The notes under the pieces are model-generated. The model searched no databases. It was not told the origin of the DNA and saw nothing but the letters and a program-made list of their open reading frames with translations. A DNA stretch of 64,000 nt, from positions 16,141,931 to 16,205,930 of the forward strand of contig JARWKL010000010.1 in NCBI GenBank assembly GCA_029961685.1. Direction: 5' to 3'. Source of the DNA: Aristolochia californica. Its lineage: Eukaryota > Streptophyta > Magnoliopsida > Piperales > Aristolochiaceae. A program made the translations under genes and the position numbers. Numbering within the stretch: the first letter of the stretch is position 1; each line of letters begins with the position of its first letter. Positions 48,201 to 61,367 of this stretch are shown in pieces.

Positions 48201-51200
48201 CACCACAAGTGAACAAAAAAGTTTTGTTATCCATGTTTGGGAAATTCCATTAGTTCAACCCTAATAATTTGGAATTTTTTAAGAAAGAGTTTTTTCTACA
48301 CATGTTTTAAAAAAATGGATAAGCATGCTTGAAACACGTTAAAGATGCAAATGACCTATGGATCTAAACCTTTTAAAGAGAATAACATTCAATTCTCAAG
48401 TGAACGTGCTGTGGGATATTTACCCGAATCAAACAAGCCATTCTTTTGCCCATTTACAAAAAGTTGACCTAACGATCATAAATTATTGTAAAGTGATTTA
48501 TCATGCGTAACGGGCTATATTTTTATAAGGAATGAGTTTGGGATTGGGAGTCAACACTCAATTAAAAATCCCCTGCCTCCCCCTTTTCCCGATGATTGCT
48601 GAACCTGTTACATAAAAACTAAAAAGAGTTTAAAATCCTTAAAAATTATAGACCCTTTTTGGAATTATCTCTCTTTATATTTTTTCATTGTGCATTTCCA
48701 CTTTAGATGTATACTTTTTTCTTAAATCAAAACTTGATTTTTCACATTCGCTTCATCTTGTAAACAAAAAAAAAAAAAATAGAAAAAAGGCAAATAGATC
48801 ACAATAAAATGAAAATTTTAGAGTTTATGTATGGAAAGAATTTAAAGCAATAAAAAATATAAATAAATAAAAATTTTCCCACACCATAATTGAACACAAA
48901 ATTTTTGTTATCCAAGTTTGGGAAATTCCACTAGTTCAACCCGAATAGCTCGGAATTTTATAAGAAAGAGATTTTTCTATACATGTTTTAAAAAGGGGAT
49001 ATGTTGCTTGAAACATGTTAAAGATGCAAAAGACCTATCTATCCAAACATTTTAAATTAGATAACAATAAATTTTCAAGTGAACGTGCAGTGGATATTTA
49101 CCCGAGTCAAACAAACCATTATTTGACCCACTTACAAAAAGCTGACCTAACGATCATAGATGATTGTAAAGTGATTTATCATGCGTAATGGGCTATATTT
49201 TTGTAAGGAAAGACTTATGGATTGGGAGTCAAATCTAACTTAAATATCCCCTGCCTCCCCCTTTTCCCGACGATTGAAGAATCTGATATATAAAAACTAA
49301 AAGAGTTTAAAATCCTTAAAACCTATAGACACTTTTTGGAATTATCTCTCTCTACTTTTGTGCTTTGGGCAATTTATTTTTAAATGTATACTTTTTTCTT
49401 AAATCAAAACATGAGTTTTCACTTTCCCTTCCTCTCGTAAACAAAAAAAAGAGATAGAAGGCAAATAGATCACAACAAAATGAAAATTTTAGAGTTTATG
49501 TATGGAAAGAATTTAAATAAATTAAAAATATAAGTAAATAAAATTTATTCGCACACCTCAAATGAACACAAAAGTTTTGTTATCCTCGTTTGGGCATTTC
49601 TACTAGTTCAACCCGAATTGCATGGAATTTCATAAGGAAGAGATTATTCTACACATGTTTTAAAAAACTGGATATGCATGCTTGAAACATAGTAAAGATG
49701 CAAATGACCTATGGATCCAAACCTTTTCAAGAGAATAACATTAAATTCTCAAGTGAATGTGCAGTGGGATATTTACCCGAGTCAAACAAGCCATTATTTT
49801 GCCCATTTACAAAAAGCTAACCTAACGATCATAGAAGATTTTAATGTGATTTATCATGCGTAACAGGCAATAATTTTTTTGGGAATGACTTACGGATAGG
49901 GAGTCAACACTCCGTTATAAATCCTTCGCCTCCCCATTTTTCCAACGAATGTAGAACTTGATAAATAAAAACTAAAAAGAGTTTACAATCCCTAAAAATT
50001 ACATACACTTTTTGGAATTATATCTCTCCACATTTGAGCATTGTGAATTTCAATTATAGATGTATACTTTTTTCATAAATCAAAACATGAGTTTTCACTT
50101 TCCCTTCATCTCGTAAAAATAAAAAAGAGATAAAAGGCAAATAGATCACAAAAAAATGAAAATTTAAAGCAATAAAAAAATGTAAGTAATAAAAAATTTT
50201 ATTTACAGGCCACAAATGAACACAAAAGTTTTGTTATCTAAGTTTGAGAAATTCCACTTGTTCAACCCTAATAGCTCGGAATTTTATAAGAAAGAGATTT
50301 TTCTACACATGTTTTAAAATACGGATATGCATGCTTGAAACATGTTAAAGATGCAAATGACCTATGGATCCAATCCTTTTAAAGAGAATAACATTAAATT
50401 CTCAACTGAACGTGCGGTGGGATATTTACCCGAGTCAAACAAGCCATTATTTTGCCCATTTACAAAAAGCTGACCTAACAATCATAGATGATTGTAAAGT
50501 GAATTATCATGCGTAACGGGCTATATTTTTGTTAGGAATGACTTAAGGATTGGGAGTCAACATTCAATTAAAAATCCACCGCCTCCCCCTTTTCCTGATG
50601 ATTGTAGAACCTGATATATAAAAACTAAAAAGACTTTACAATCCCTAAAAATTACTGAAATTTTTTGAAATTATCTCTCTCTAAATTTTTCATTGTGCAT
50701 TACCATTTTAGATGTATATTTTTTTCTTAAATTGAAACTTGAGTTTTCACTTGCCCTTCATCTCGTAACCAAAAAAAATAGATAAAAGGCAAATAGATCA
50801 CAACAAAATGAAAATTTTAGAGTTTATGAATGGAAAGAATTTAAAGCAATAAACAAATGTACGTAAATAACATTTATTCACACACCACAAATGAACACAA
50901 AATTTTTTTTATCTAAGTTTTGGAAAATCCACTAGATCAACCCTAATAGATCGGTATTTTATAATAAAGAGATTTTTCTACACATGTTTTAATAAATGGA
51001 TATGCATGCTTGAAACAAGTTAAAGATTCAAATGACCTATGGATCCAAACCTTTTAAAGCGAATAACAATAAATTTTCATGTGAACATGCGGTGGGATAT
51101 TTACCTGAGTCAAACATGTCATTATTTTACCCATTTACAAAAAGTTGACTTATCGCTCATAGATGATTTTAAAGTGATTTATCATGCGTAACGGGTATAT

Positions 51201-54200
51201 TTTTGTAAGGAATGACTTATGGATTGGAAGTCAACTCTCTGTTAAATATTCACCGCCTCCCCCTTTTCCCGACGTTTGCCGAACTTGATATAAAGAAACT
51301 AAAAAGAGTTTAAAATTCCTAAAAATTATAGACACTTTTCTGAATTATCTCTCTCTCCTTTTGTGCATTGAGCATTTCCATTTTAGATGTATACTTTTTT
51401 CTTAAATCAAAATATGTGTTTTCACTTTCCCTTCATCTCGTAAACAAAAAAAGAGATAAAAGGCAAATAGATAAGATCAAAATGAAAATTTTAGAGTTTA
51501 AGTATGGAAAAAAATTTAAATAAAAAAAAATATAAGTAAAAAAAATTTATTCACGCACCACAAATGAACACAAAAGTTTTAGTTATCCAAGTGTGGGAAA
51601 TTCCACTAGTTCAACACTAATAGCTCAGAATTTTATAACAAAGTGATTTTTCTACACATGTTTTAAAAAATGGATATGCATGGTTGAAACATGTTAAATA
51701 TGAAAATAACCTAAGCATCGAAACCCTTTAAAAAGAATAACATTAAATTCTCAGGTGAAAGTGCGGTGGGATATTTACCTGAGACAATCAAACCATTATT
51801 TTGCCCATTTACAAAATCCTGATGTAACGAACATTGATGATTGTAAAGTGATTTATTATACATAACGGGCTATATTTTTGTAAGGAATGACTTATGGATT
51901 GGGAGTCAACACTCAGTTAAAAAATCCCCCGCCTCCCTCTTTTCCCAACAATTGCTAAACCTAATATATAAAAACTAAAAAAAGATTACAATCCCTGAAA
52001 ATTGATGACACTTTTTGGAATTATCTCTCTGTACAATTGTGCATTGTGCATTTCCATTTTAGATGTATACTTTTTTCTTAAACAAAACTTGAGTTTTCAC
52101 TTTCCCTTTATCTCGTAAACAAAAAAAAGTGATAGAAGGCAAATAGATCACAACAAAATGAAAATTTTTGAGTTTATGTATGGAAAGAATTTTAAGCAAT
52201 AAACAAATGTAAGTAAAAAAAAATTATTCACAAATCAAAACAAAACACAAAATTTTGTCATCCAAGTTTGGGAAATTCCACTAGTTCAACCCTAATAGCT
52301 TGAAATTTTATAAGAAAGAGATTTTTCTACACATGTTTTAAAATATGGATATGCGTGCCTAAAACATGTTAAAGATGCAAATGAGCTATTGATCCAAGCC
52401 TTTTAAAGAGAATAACATTAAATTCTCAAGTGAACGTGCAGTGGGATATTTACCTGAGTCAAACAAGGCATTATTTTTCCCTTTTACAAAAAGCTGACCT
52501 AACGATCATAGATGAATGTAATGTGATTTATCATGCGTAAAGGGCTATAGTTTTTTAAAGGAATGACTTATGGATTGGGAGTCAACACTCAGTTAAAAAT
52601 CCCCCGCCTCCCTCTTTTTCCAACGAATGCAGAATCTGATAAATAAAAACTAAAAAGAGTTTACAATCCCTAAAAATTACAGACACTTTTTGGAATTATC
52701 TCTCTCTACATTTGGGCATTGTGAATTTCCATTATAAATGTATACTTTTTTCTTAAATCAAAATATGAGTTTTCACTTTCCCTTCATCTTATAAACAAAA
52801 GAAAGAGATCAAAGGCAAATAGATCGCAAGAAAATAAAAATTTTAGTGTTTAAGTATGGAAAGAATTTAAACAATAAACAAATGTAAGTAAAAACAATTT
52901 GTTCACGGACCAAAATTAAACACAAAAGTTTTGTTATCCAAGTTTGGGAAATTCCATTAGTTCAACAATCCTAATAGCTCAAAATTTTAAAAGAAAGAGA
53001 TTTTTCTACACATGCTTTAAAATATGGATATGCATGCTTGAAACATGTTAAAAATGCAAATTATCTACGGATCGAAACCTTTTAAAGAGAATAACATTAA
53101 ATTCTCAACTGAACGTGCGGTGGGATATTTATCCGAGTCAAACAACCTATTATTTTTCCCATTTACAAAAAGTTGACCTAACCATCATAGATGATTGTAA
53201 AGTGAATTATGATGCGTAGTGGGCAATATTTTTGTAAGGAATGACATATGGATTGGGAGTCAACACTCAATTAAAAATCCCCTGCCACCACCTTTTCCTG
53301 ACGATTGCAGAACTTCATATATAAAAACCAAAAGGAGTTTACAATCCCTAAAACTTACTGAAATTTTTTGGAATCATCTCTCTCTAAATATGTTCATTAT
53401 GCATTTCCTTTTTAGATGTAAAATTTTTTCTTCAATCAAAACTTGAGTTTTCACTTTCCCTTCATCTCGTAAACAAAAACGAGAGATTAAAGGCAAATAG
53501 ATCACAACAAAATGACAATTTTAGAGTTTATATATGGAAAAAATTTAAAGAAATAAAAAATGTAAGTAAATAACATTTATTTACACACCACAAATGAACA
53601 CGAAATTTTTGTTATCCAAGTTTGGGAAATTCTACTAGATCAACCCTAATAGATCGGTATTTTGTAAGAAAGAGATTTTTCTTCATATGTTTTTATAAAT
53701 GGATATCCAAGCTTGAAACATGTTAAAGATGCAAATGACCTATGGATCCAAACCTTTTAAAAATAATAACAATAAATTGTCAAGTGAATGTGCGGTGGGA
53801 TATTTAACCGAGTCAAACATGTCAATATTTTACCCATTTACAAAAAGTTGAGCTATCTATCAGAGATGGTTTTAAAGTGATTTATCATGCATAACAGACT
53901 AAATTTTTGTAAGGAATGACTTATGGATTGGGAGTCAACACTCTGTTAAAAATCCCCCGCCTCCCCCATTTCCCAACGATTGCAGAACCTGATATATAAA
54001 AACTAAAAAGAGTTTAGAATCCCTAAAAATTACAGACACTTTTTGGAATTATCTCTCTCTACATTTGTGCATTGTGCATTTCAATTTTAGATGTATTCTT
54101 TTTTCTTAAATCAAAACTTGAGTTTTCACATTCCCTTCATCTCGTAAAGAAAAAAAAAAGATAAAGGCAAATAGATCACAACAAAATGAGAATTTGAGAG

Positions 54201-57200
54201 ATTATGTATGGAAAGAATTTAAAGCAATAAACAAATGTAAGTAAAGAAAATTTAATCACACGCCACTAGTGAACAAAAAACTTTTGTTATCCAAGTTTGG
54301 GAAATTCCACTAGTTTAACCTTAATAGTTCGGAATTTTATAAGAAAGAGATTTTTCTACACTTGTTTTAAAAAATGGATATGCGTGCTTGAAACATGTTA
54401 AATATGCAAATGACCTATGTATCCAAACCTTTTAAAGAGAATAACATTAAATTCTCAAGTGAACGTGTTGTGGGATATTTACCCGAGTCAAACAAGCCAT
54501 TGTTTTTCCCTTTTACAAAAAGCTGACCTAACGATGATAGATGATTGTAAAGTGATTTAGCATGCGTAACGGGCTATATTTTTGTAAGGAATGACTTATG
54601 GATTGGGAGTCAACACTGTTAAAAATCCCTCGCGCCCCCTTTTCCCAACGATTGCAGAACCTGATATATAAAAACTAAAAAGAATTTACAATCCCTAAAA
54701 ATTACTGACACTTTTTGGAATTATCTCACTCTAAATTTTTGCATTGTGCATTTCCATTTTAGATGTATACTTTTTTCTTAAATCAAAACTTGAGTTTTCA
54801 CTGTTCCTTCATCTCGTAAACAAAAAAAAGAGATAAAAGGCAAATAGATCACATTAAAATGAAAGTTTTAGAGTTTATGTATGGAAATAATTTACAGCAA
54901 TAAAGAAATGTAAATAAAGAAAATTTATTCACAAACCACAATTGAACACAAAAGTTTTGTTATCCAAGTTTGGGAAATTCCACTAGTTCAACCCGAATAG
55001 CTCAGAAATTTATTAGAAAGAGATTTTTCTACACATGTTTTAAAAAATGGATAGGCATGCTTCAAAGATGTTAAAGATGCAAAAGACCTTTGGATCCAAA
55101 CATTTTAAATAGAATAACATTAAATTTTCAAGTGAACGTGCGGTGGGATATTTACCCGAGTCAAACAAACCATTATTTTGCCTAATTACAAGAAGCTGAC
55201 CTAACGATAATAGATGATTGTAAAGTGATTTATCCTGCGTCACGGGCTATTTTTTTGTACGGAATGACTTATGGATAGGGAGTCAACTCTAAGTTAAATA
55301 TCCTCCCCCACCCCCCCTCCCCTTTTTCCCGACGATTGAAGAACCTGATATATAAAAACCAAAAAGAGTTTAAAATCCATAAAAACTATAGGCACTATTT
55401 GGAATTATCTCTCTCTACTTTTGTGCATTGTGCATTTCAATTTTAGATGTATTCTTTTTTCTTAAATCAAAACATGAGTTTTCACTTTCCCTTTATGTCG
55501 TAAACAAGAAAAAAGATATAGAAGGCAAATAGATCACAACAAAATGAAAATTTCAGAGTTTAGGTATGGAAAGAATTTACATAAATAAACAAATGTAAGT
55601 AAATAATATATATTCACACACCTCAAATGAACACAAAAGTTTTGTTATCCAAGTTTTGGAATTTCCACAAGTTCAACCCTAGTAGCGCGGAATTTTATAA
55701 GGAAGAGATTTTTCTACACATGTTTTAAGAAATGGATTTGCCTGCTTGAAACAAGTTAAAGATGAAAATGACCTATCAATCCAAACCTTTTAAAGAGAAT
55801 AACATTAAATTCTCAAGTGAACGTGCGGTGGGATATTTACCCGAGTCAAACAAGTCATTATTTTTCCCATTTACAAAAAGCTGACATAACGATCATAGAT
55901 GATTGTAATGTGATTTATCATGCGTAATGGGCTATATTTTTAAAAGGAATGACTTATGGATTGGGAGTCAACATTCAGTTAAAAATCCCCTGCCTCCCCC
56001 TTTTTCCAACGAATGCAGAACCTGATAAATAAAAACTAAAAAGAGTTTACAATCCCTAAAAATTAAAGACACTTTTTGGAATTATCTCGCTCTACATTTT
56101 GGCATTGAGCATTTCCATTTTAGACGTATACTTTTTTCTTAAATCAAAACACTAGTTTTCACTTTTCCTTGATCTCATACAATAAAAAAAAAGAGATAAA
56201 AGGCAAATAGATCACAAAAAAATGAAAATTTAAGTGTTTATGTATGGAAATAATTTAAAACAATAAACAAATGTAAATAAAAAAATTTATACACACACAC
56301 AAATGAACACAAAAGTTTTGTAATCCAAGTTTGAAAATTCCACTAGTTCAACCCTAATTGCTCGGAATTTTGTAAGAAAAAGATTTTTCTACACATGTTT
56401 AGAAAAAATGGATGTGCATGTTTGAAACATGTTAAAGATGCAATTCACCTATGGATCCTTACCCTTTAAAGAGAATAACATTAAATTCTCGAGTGAACGT
56501 GCGGTGGGATATTTACCCTAGTCAAACAAGCCATTATTTTGCCCACTTAAACAAAGCTGACCTACCGATCATAGAAGATTGTAAAGTGATTTATTACGTA
56601 ACGGGCTATATTTTTGTACAGAAAGATTTATTGATTGGGAGTCAACTCTCAGTTAAAAATCCCCCGCCTCTCTCTTTTCTAGACGATCGTAGAACCTAAT
56701 ATATAAAAACTAAAAAGAGTTTACAATCCCTAAAAATTACAGACACTTTTTGGAATTATCACTCTCTACATTTGTGCATTCTGAATTTCCATTACAGATG
56801 TATGCTTTTATCTTAAATCAAAACTTGAGTTTTCACTTTCCCTTCATCTAGAAACAAAAAAAAAAGAGAAAAATAGGAAAAGAATTAGAATAAAATGAAA
56901 ATTTTAAAGTTTATGCATGGAAATAATTTAAAGCAACAAAAAAATGTAAGTAAAGAAAATTTATTCACAGACCACAAATGAACACAAAAGTTTTGTTATC
57001 CAAGTTTGGGAAATTCCTCTAGTTCAACCCTAATTGCTCGGAATTTTATAAGAAAAGGGATTTTTCTTCACATTTTTTTAAAAAGGGATATCCATGCTTG
57101 AAACATGTTAAAAATGCAAATGACCTATGGATCCAAACATTTTAAAGAGAATAACATTAAATTCTCAAGTGAACGTGCGATGGGATATTTAACCAAGTCA

Positions 57201-59944
57201 AACAAGCCATTATTTTGCCCATTTACAAAATTCTGACCAAGTGATCATAGATGATTTAAATGTGATTTATCATATATAACGGGCTATATTTTTTAAAGGA
57301 ATGACTTCTGGATTGGGAGTCAACTCTCAGTTAAAAATCCTCCGCCTCCCCCTTTTTCCAACGAATGCAGAACCTGAAAAATAAAAACTAAAAAGAGTTT
57401 ACAATCCCTAAAAATTAGAGACACTTTTTGGAATTATCTCTCTACATTTGGGCTTTATGAATTTCCATTATAGATGTATACTTTTTTCTTAAATCAAAAC
57501 ATGAGTTTTCACTTTCCTTTCTTCTTGTAAACAAAAAAAAAAAAAAATCAAAGGCAAATAAATCACAACAAAATGAAAATTTTTGAGTTTATGTATGGAA
57601 AGAATTTAAAGAAATAAAAAAATGTGAGTAAAAAAAAATTTATTCACAGACCAAAATAAAACACAAAAGTTTTTTTATCCAAGTTTGGGAAATTCCACTA
57701 GTTCAACCCTAATAGCTCGGAATTTTATAAGAAAGAGATTTCTCTACACATGTTTCAAAATATGGATATGCATGCCTGAAACATGTTAAAGATGCAAAAA
57801 TGACCTATGGATCCAAGCCTTTTAAAGTGAATAACATTAAATTCTCAAATGAACGTGCAGTGGGATATTTACCCGAGTCAAACAAGCCATTATTTTGCCC
57901 ATTTACAAAAAGCTGACCTAAAAATCATAGATGATTTTGAAAGTGAATTATCATGCGTAATGGGCTATATTTTTGTAAGGAATGACTTATGGATTGTGAG
58001 TCAACACTCCATTAAAAATCCCCCGCCTCCCCCTTTTCCTGACGATTGCAGAACCTGATATATAAAAACTAAAAGGAGTTTACAATCCCTAAAAATTACT
58101 GAAATATTTTTGAATTATCTCTCTCTAATTTTTTTCATTGGGCATTACCATTTTAAATGTATACATTTTTATTAAATCAAAACTTGAGTTTCCACTTTTC
58201 CTTCATCTCGTAAACAAAAAAAAGAGATGAAAGGCAAGTAGATCAAAACAAAATGAAAATTTTAGAGTTTATGGATGGAAAGAATTTAAATAAATAAAAA
58301 TGTAAGTAATTAACATTTATTCACACACCACAAATGAACACAAAATATTTGTTATCCAAGTTTGGGAAATTCCACTAAATTGACCCTAATAGATCGGTAT
58401 TTTATAAGAAAGAGATATTTCTACTCATGTTTTAATAAGTGGATATGCAAGCTTGAAACATGTTACTGATGCAAAGGACCTATGGAGCCAAACCTTTTAA
58501 AGAAAATAACAATAAATTCTCATGTGAAAGTGCGGTGGGATATTTACCCGAGTCAAACATGCCATTATTTTACCCATTTACAAAAATCTGACCTATCGAT
58601 CATATATGATTTTAAAGTGATTTATCATGCATAACGGGTATAATTTTGAAAGGAATGACTTATGGATTGGGAGTCAACTCTCAGTTAGAAACCCATCGCC
58701 TCCCCCTTTTTTCGGACGATTGCCGAACCTGATATATGAAAACTAAAAAGAGTTTACAATCCCTAAAAATTAAAAATAATTTTCTGAATTATCCTTCTCT
58801 ACATTTGTGCATTGAGCATTTCCATTTTAGATGTATACTTTTTTCAAAAAATCAAAACTTGAGTTTTCACTTTTCTTTCATCTCGTAAACAAAAAAAGAG
58901 AAAAGGCAAATAGATCAGAACAAAATGAAAATTTTAGAATTTAAGAATGGAAAGAATTTAAAGCAATAAGCAAATGTAAGAAAAGAAAATTTATTCACAC
59001 CCCACAAATGAACACAAAAGTTTTGTTATCCAAGTTTGGGAAATTGCACTAGTTCAACCCTAATACCTGGGAATGTTATAAGAAATAGATTTTTCTACAC
59101 ATGTTTTAAAAAATGAATATGCATGCTTGGAACATGTTAAATATGAAAATGACCTATGGATCCAAACCCTTTAAGAACAATAACATTAAATTCTCAAGTG
59201 AACGTGCGGTGGGATATTTACCTGAGTCAATCAAGCCATTATTTTGCCCATTTAAAAAATGTTGACCTAACGATCAAAGAAGATTGTAAAGTAATTTATC
59301 ATGATTAACAGGCTATATTTTTGTAAGGAATGACTTATGGATTGGGAGTCAACACTCAGTTAAAAATCCCCTGCCTCCCCCTTTTCCCAACGATTGTCGA
59401 ACATGATATATAAAAACTAAATAAGTTTACAATCCCTAAAAATTGCAAACACTTTTTTGAATTATCTCTCTCTACATTTGTGCATTGTGCATTTTAGATG
59501 TATAAATTTTTTATAAATCAAAACTTGAGTTTTCACTTTACCTTCATCTCGTAAACAAAAAAAAAGAGATAATAGGCTAATAGATCACAACAAAATGATA
59601 ATTTTAGGGTTTGTGTGTGGAAAGAATTTAAAGCAATAAACAAATGTAAGTAAAGAAAATTTATTCACACACCGGAAATGAACACAAAAGTTTTGTTATC
59701 CAAGTTTGGCAAATTCCACTAGTTCAACCCTAATAGCTCGGAATTTTATAAGAAAGAGATTTGTATTCACTTGTTTTAATAAATGGATATGCATGCTTGA
59801 AACATGTTAAAGATGCAAATGACATATGGATCCAAACCTTTTAAAGAGAATAATATTAAATTCTCAAGTGAAAGAGCAGTGGGATATTTACTCGAGTCAA
59901 ACTAGCCATTTTTTTGCCCATTTACAAAAAGCTAACCAAACGAT

Positions 59945-59975
59945 CATAGAAGATTGTGAATCAACACTTTATTAA
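59945..59975 (+). repeat. Deletion junction in a satellite monomer
   Basis: AGAAGATTGTGAATCAACAC fuses the ATGATTGTAAAGTG block to the GGATTGGGAGTCAAC block; about 80-90 bp between them are missing. GATTG is common to both ends. Confidence 0.65.
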
Positions 59976-61336
59976 AAATCTCCCTCTTCCTCCTATTCCC
60001 AACGATTGCGAAACCTGATATATAAAAACTAAAAAGAGTTTACAATCCCTAAAAATTACAGACACTTTTCGGAATTATCTCTCTCTACATTTGTGCATTG
60101 TGCATTTCCATTTTAGATGCATACTTTTTTCTTAAATCAAAACTTGAGTTTTCTCTTTCCCTTCATCTCATAAAAGAAAAATAGATACAAGGCTAATAGA
60201 TCACAACAAAATGAAAATTTTATGGTTTATGTATGCAATGAAGTTAAAGCAATAAAAAAATGTAAGTAAAGAAAATTTATTAACACATCACAAGTCAACA
60301 CAAAAAGTTTTGTTATGCAAGTTTGCGAAATTCCACTAGTTCAACCCTCATAGTTCGGAATTTTATTAGAAATAGATTTTTCTACACATGTTTTAAAAAA
60401 ATGGATATTCATGTTTGAAACATGTTAAAGATGCAAATCACCTATGGATCCAAACCTTTTAAAGAAAATAACATTAAATTCTCAAGTGAACATGCGATGG
60501 AATTTTTACCCGAGTAAAACAAGTCATTCTTTTGCCCATTAAAAAAAAACTGACCTAATGATCATAGATGATTGTAAAGTGATTTATCATGTGTAAAGGG
60601 CTATATTTTTTTAAGGAATGACTTATGGATTGGGAGTCAACACTCAATTAAAAATCCCCCGCCACCCCCTTTTCTTGACGATTGTAGAACCTGATAAATA
60701 AAAACTAAAAAGAGTTTTCAATCCTTAAAAATTACACACTTTTTGGAATTATCTCTCTGTACATTTTTGCATTGTGCATTTCCATTTTAGATATATACTT
60801 TTTTCTTAAATCAAAACATGAGTTTTTACATTCCCTTGATCTCGTAAACAAAAAAAAGAGACAAAAGGCAAATAGATCACAATAAAATGAAAATTTTAGA
60901 GTTTATGTATGGAAAGAATTTAAAGAAATAAAAAAATTTAAATAAAGAAAATTTATTCACACACCACAAATGAACAAAAAAAATTTACTATCCAAGTTTG
61001 GAAAATTCCACTAGTTCAACCCTAATAGCTCCGAATTTTATTAGAAAGAGATTTTTCTACACATGTTTTAAGAAATGGATATGCATGCTTGAAACATGTT
61101 AAAGATGCAAATGACCTACGGATCCAAACATTTTAAATAGAATAAGATTAAATTTTCAAGTGAACGTGCGGTTGGATATTTACCCGAGTCAAACAAGCCA
61201 TTACTTTGCCCACTTACAAAGAGCTGACCTAACTATCAAGGATGATTGAAAAGTAATTTATCATGCATAATGGGCTATATTTTTGTATGGAATGACTTAT
61301 GGATTGGGAGTCAACACTCAATTAACAATCCCCGCC

Positions 61337-61337
<1 letters not shown>

Positions 61338-61366
<29 letters not shown>
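61338..61366 (+). repeat. Poly-C tract of 29 bases
   Basis: A run of 29 C replaces part of the CCCCCGCCTCCCCC block that all monomers have at this point. It is by far the longest homopolymer in the window. It may be replication slippage from the C-rich block or a read or assembly error; the minus strand could form a G-quadruplex. Confidence 0.9.

Positions 61367-61367
<1 letters not shown>

Noticed and set aside
53219..53446. Frames with similar peptides in different monomers (for example 45863-46048, 56451-56699, 57849-58058)
   Set aside because: They are the same stretch of satellite read in the same frame; other monomers have stops or shifts there, so no coding constraint is visible.
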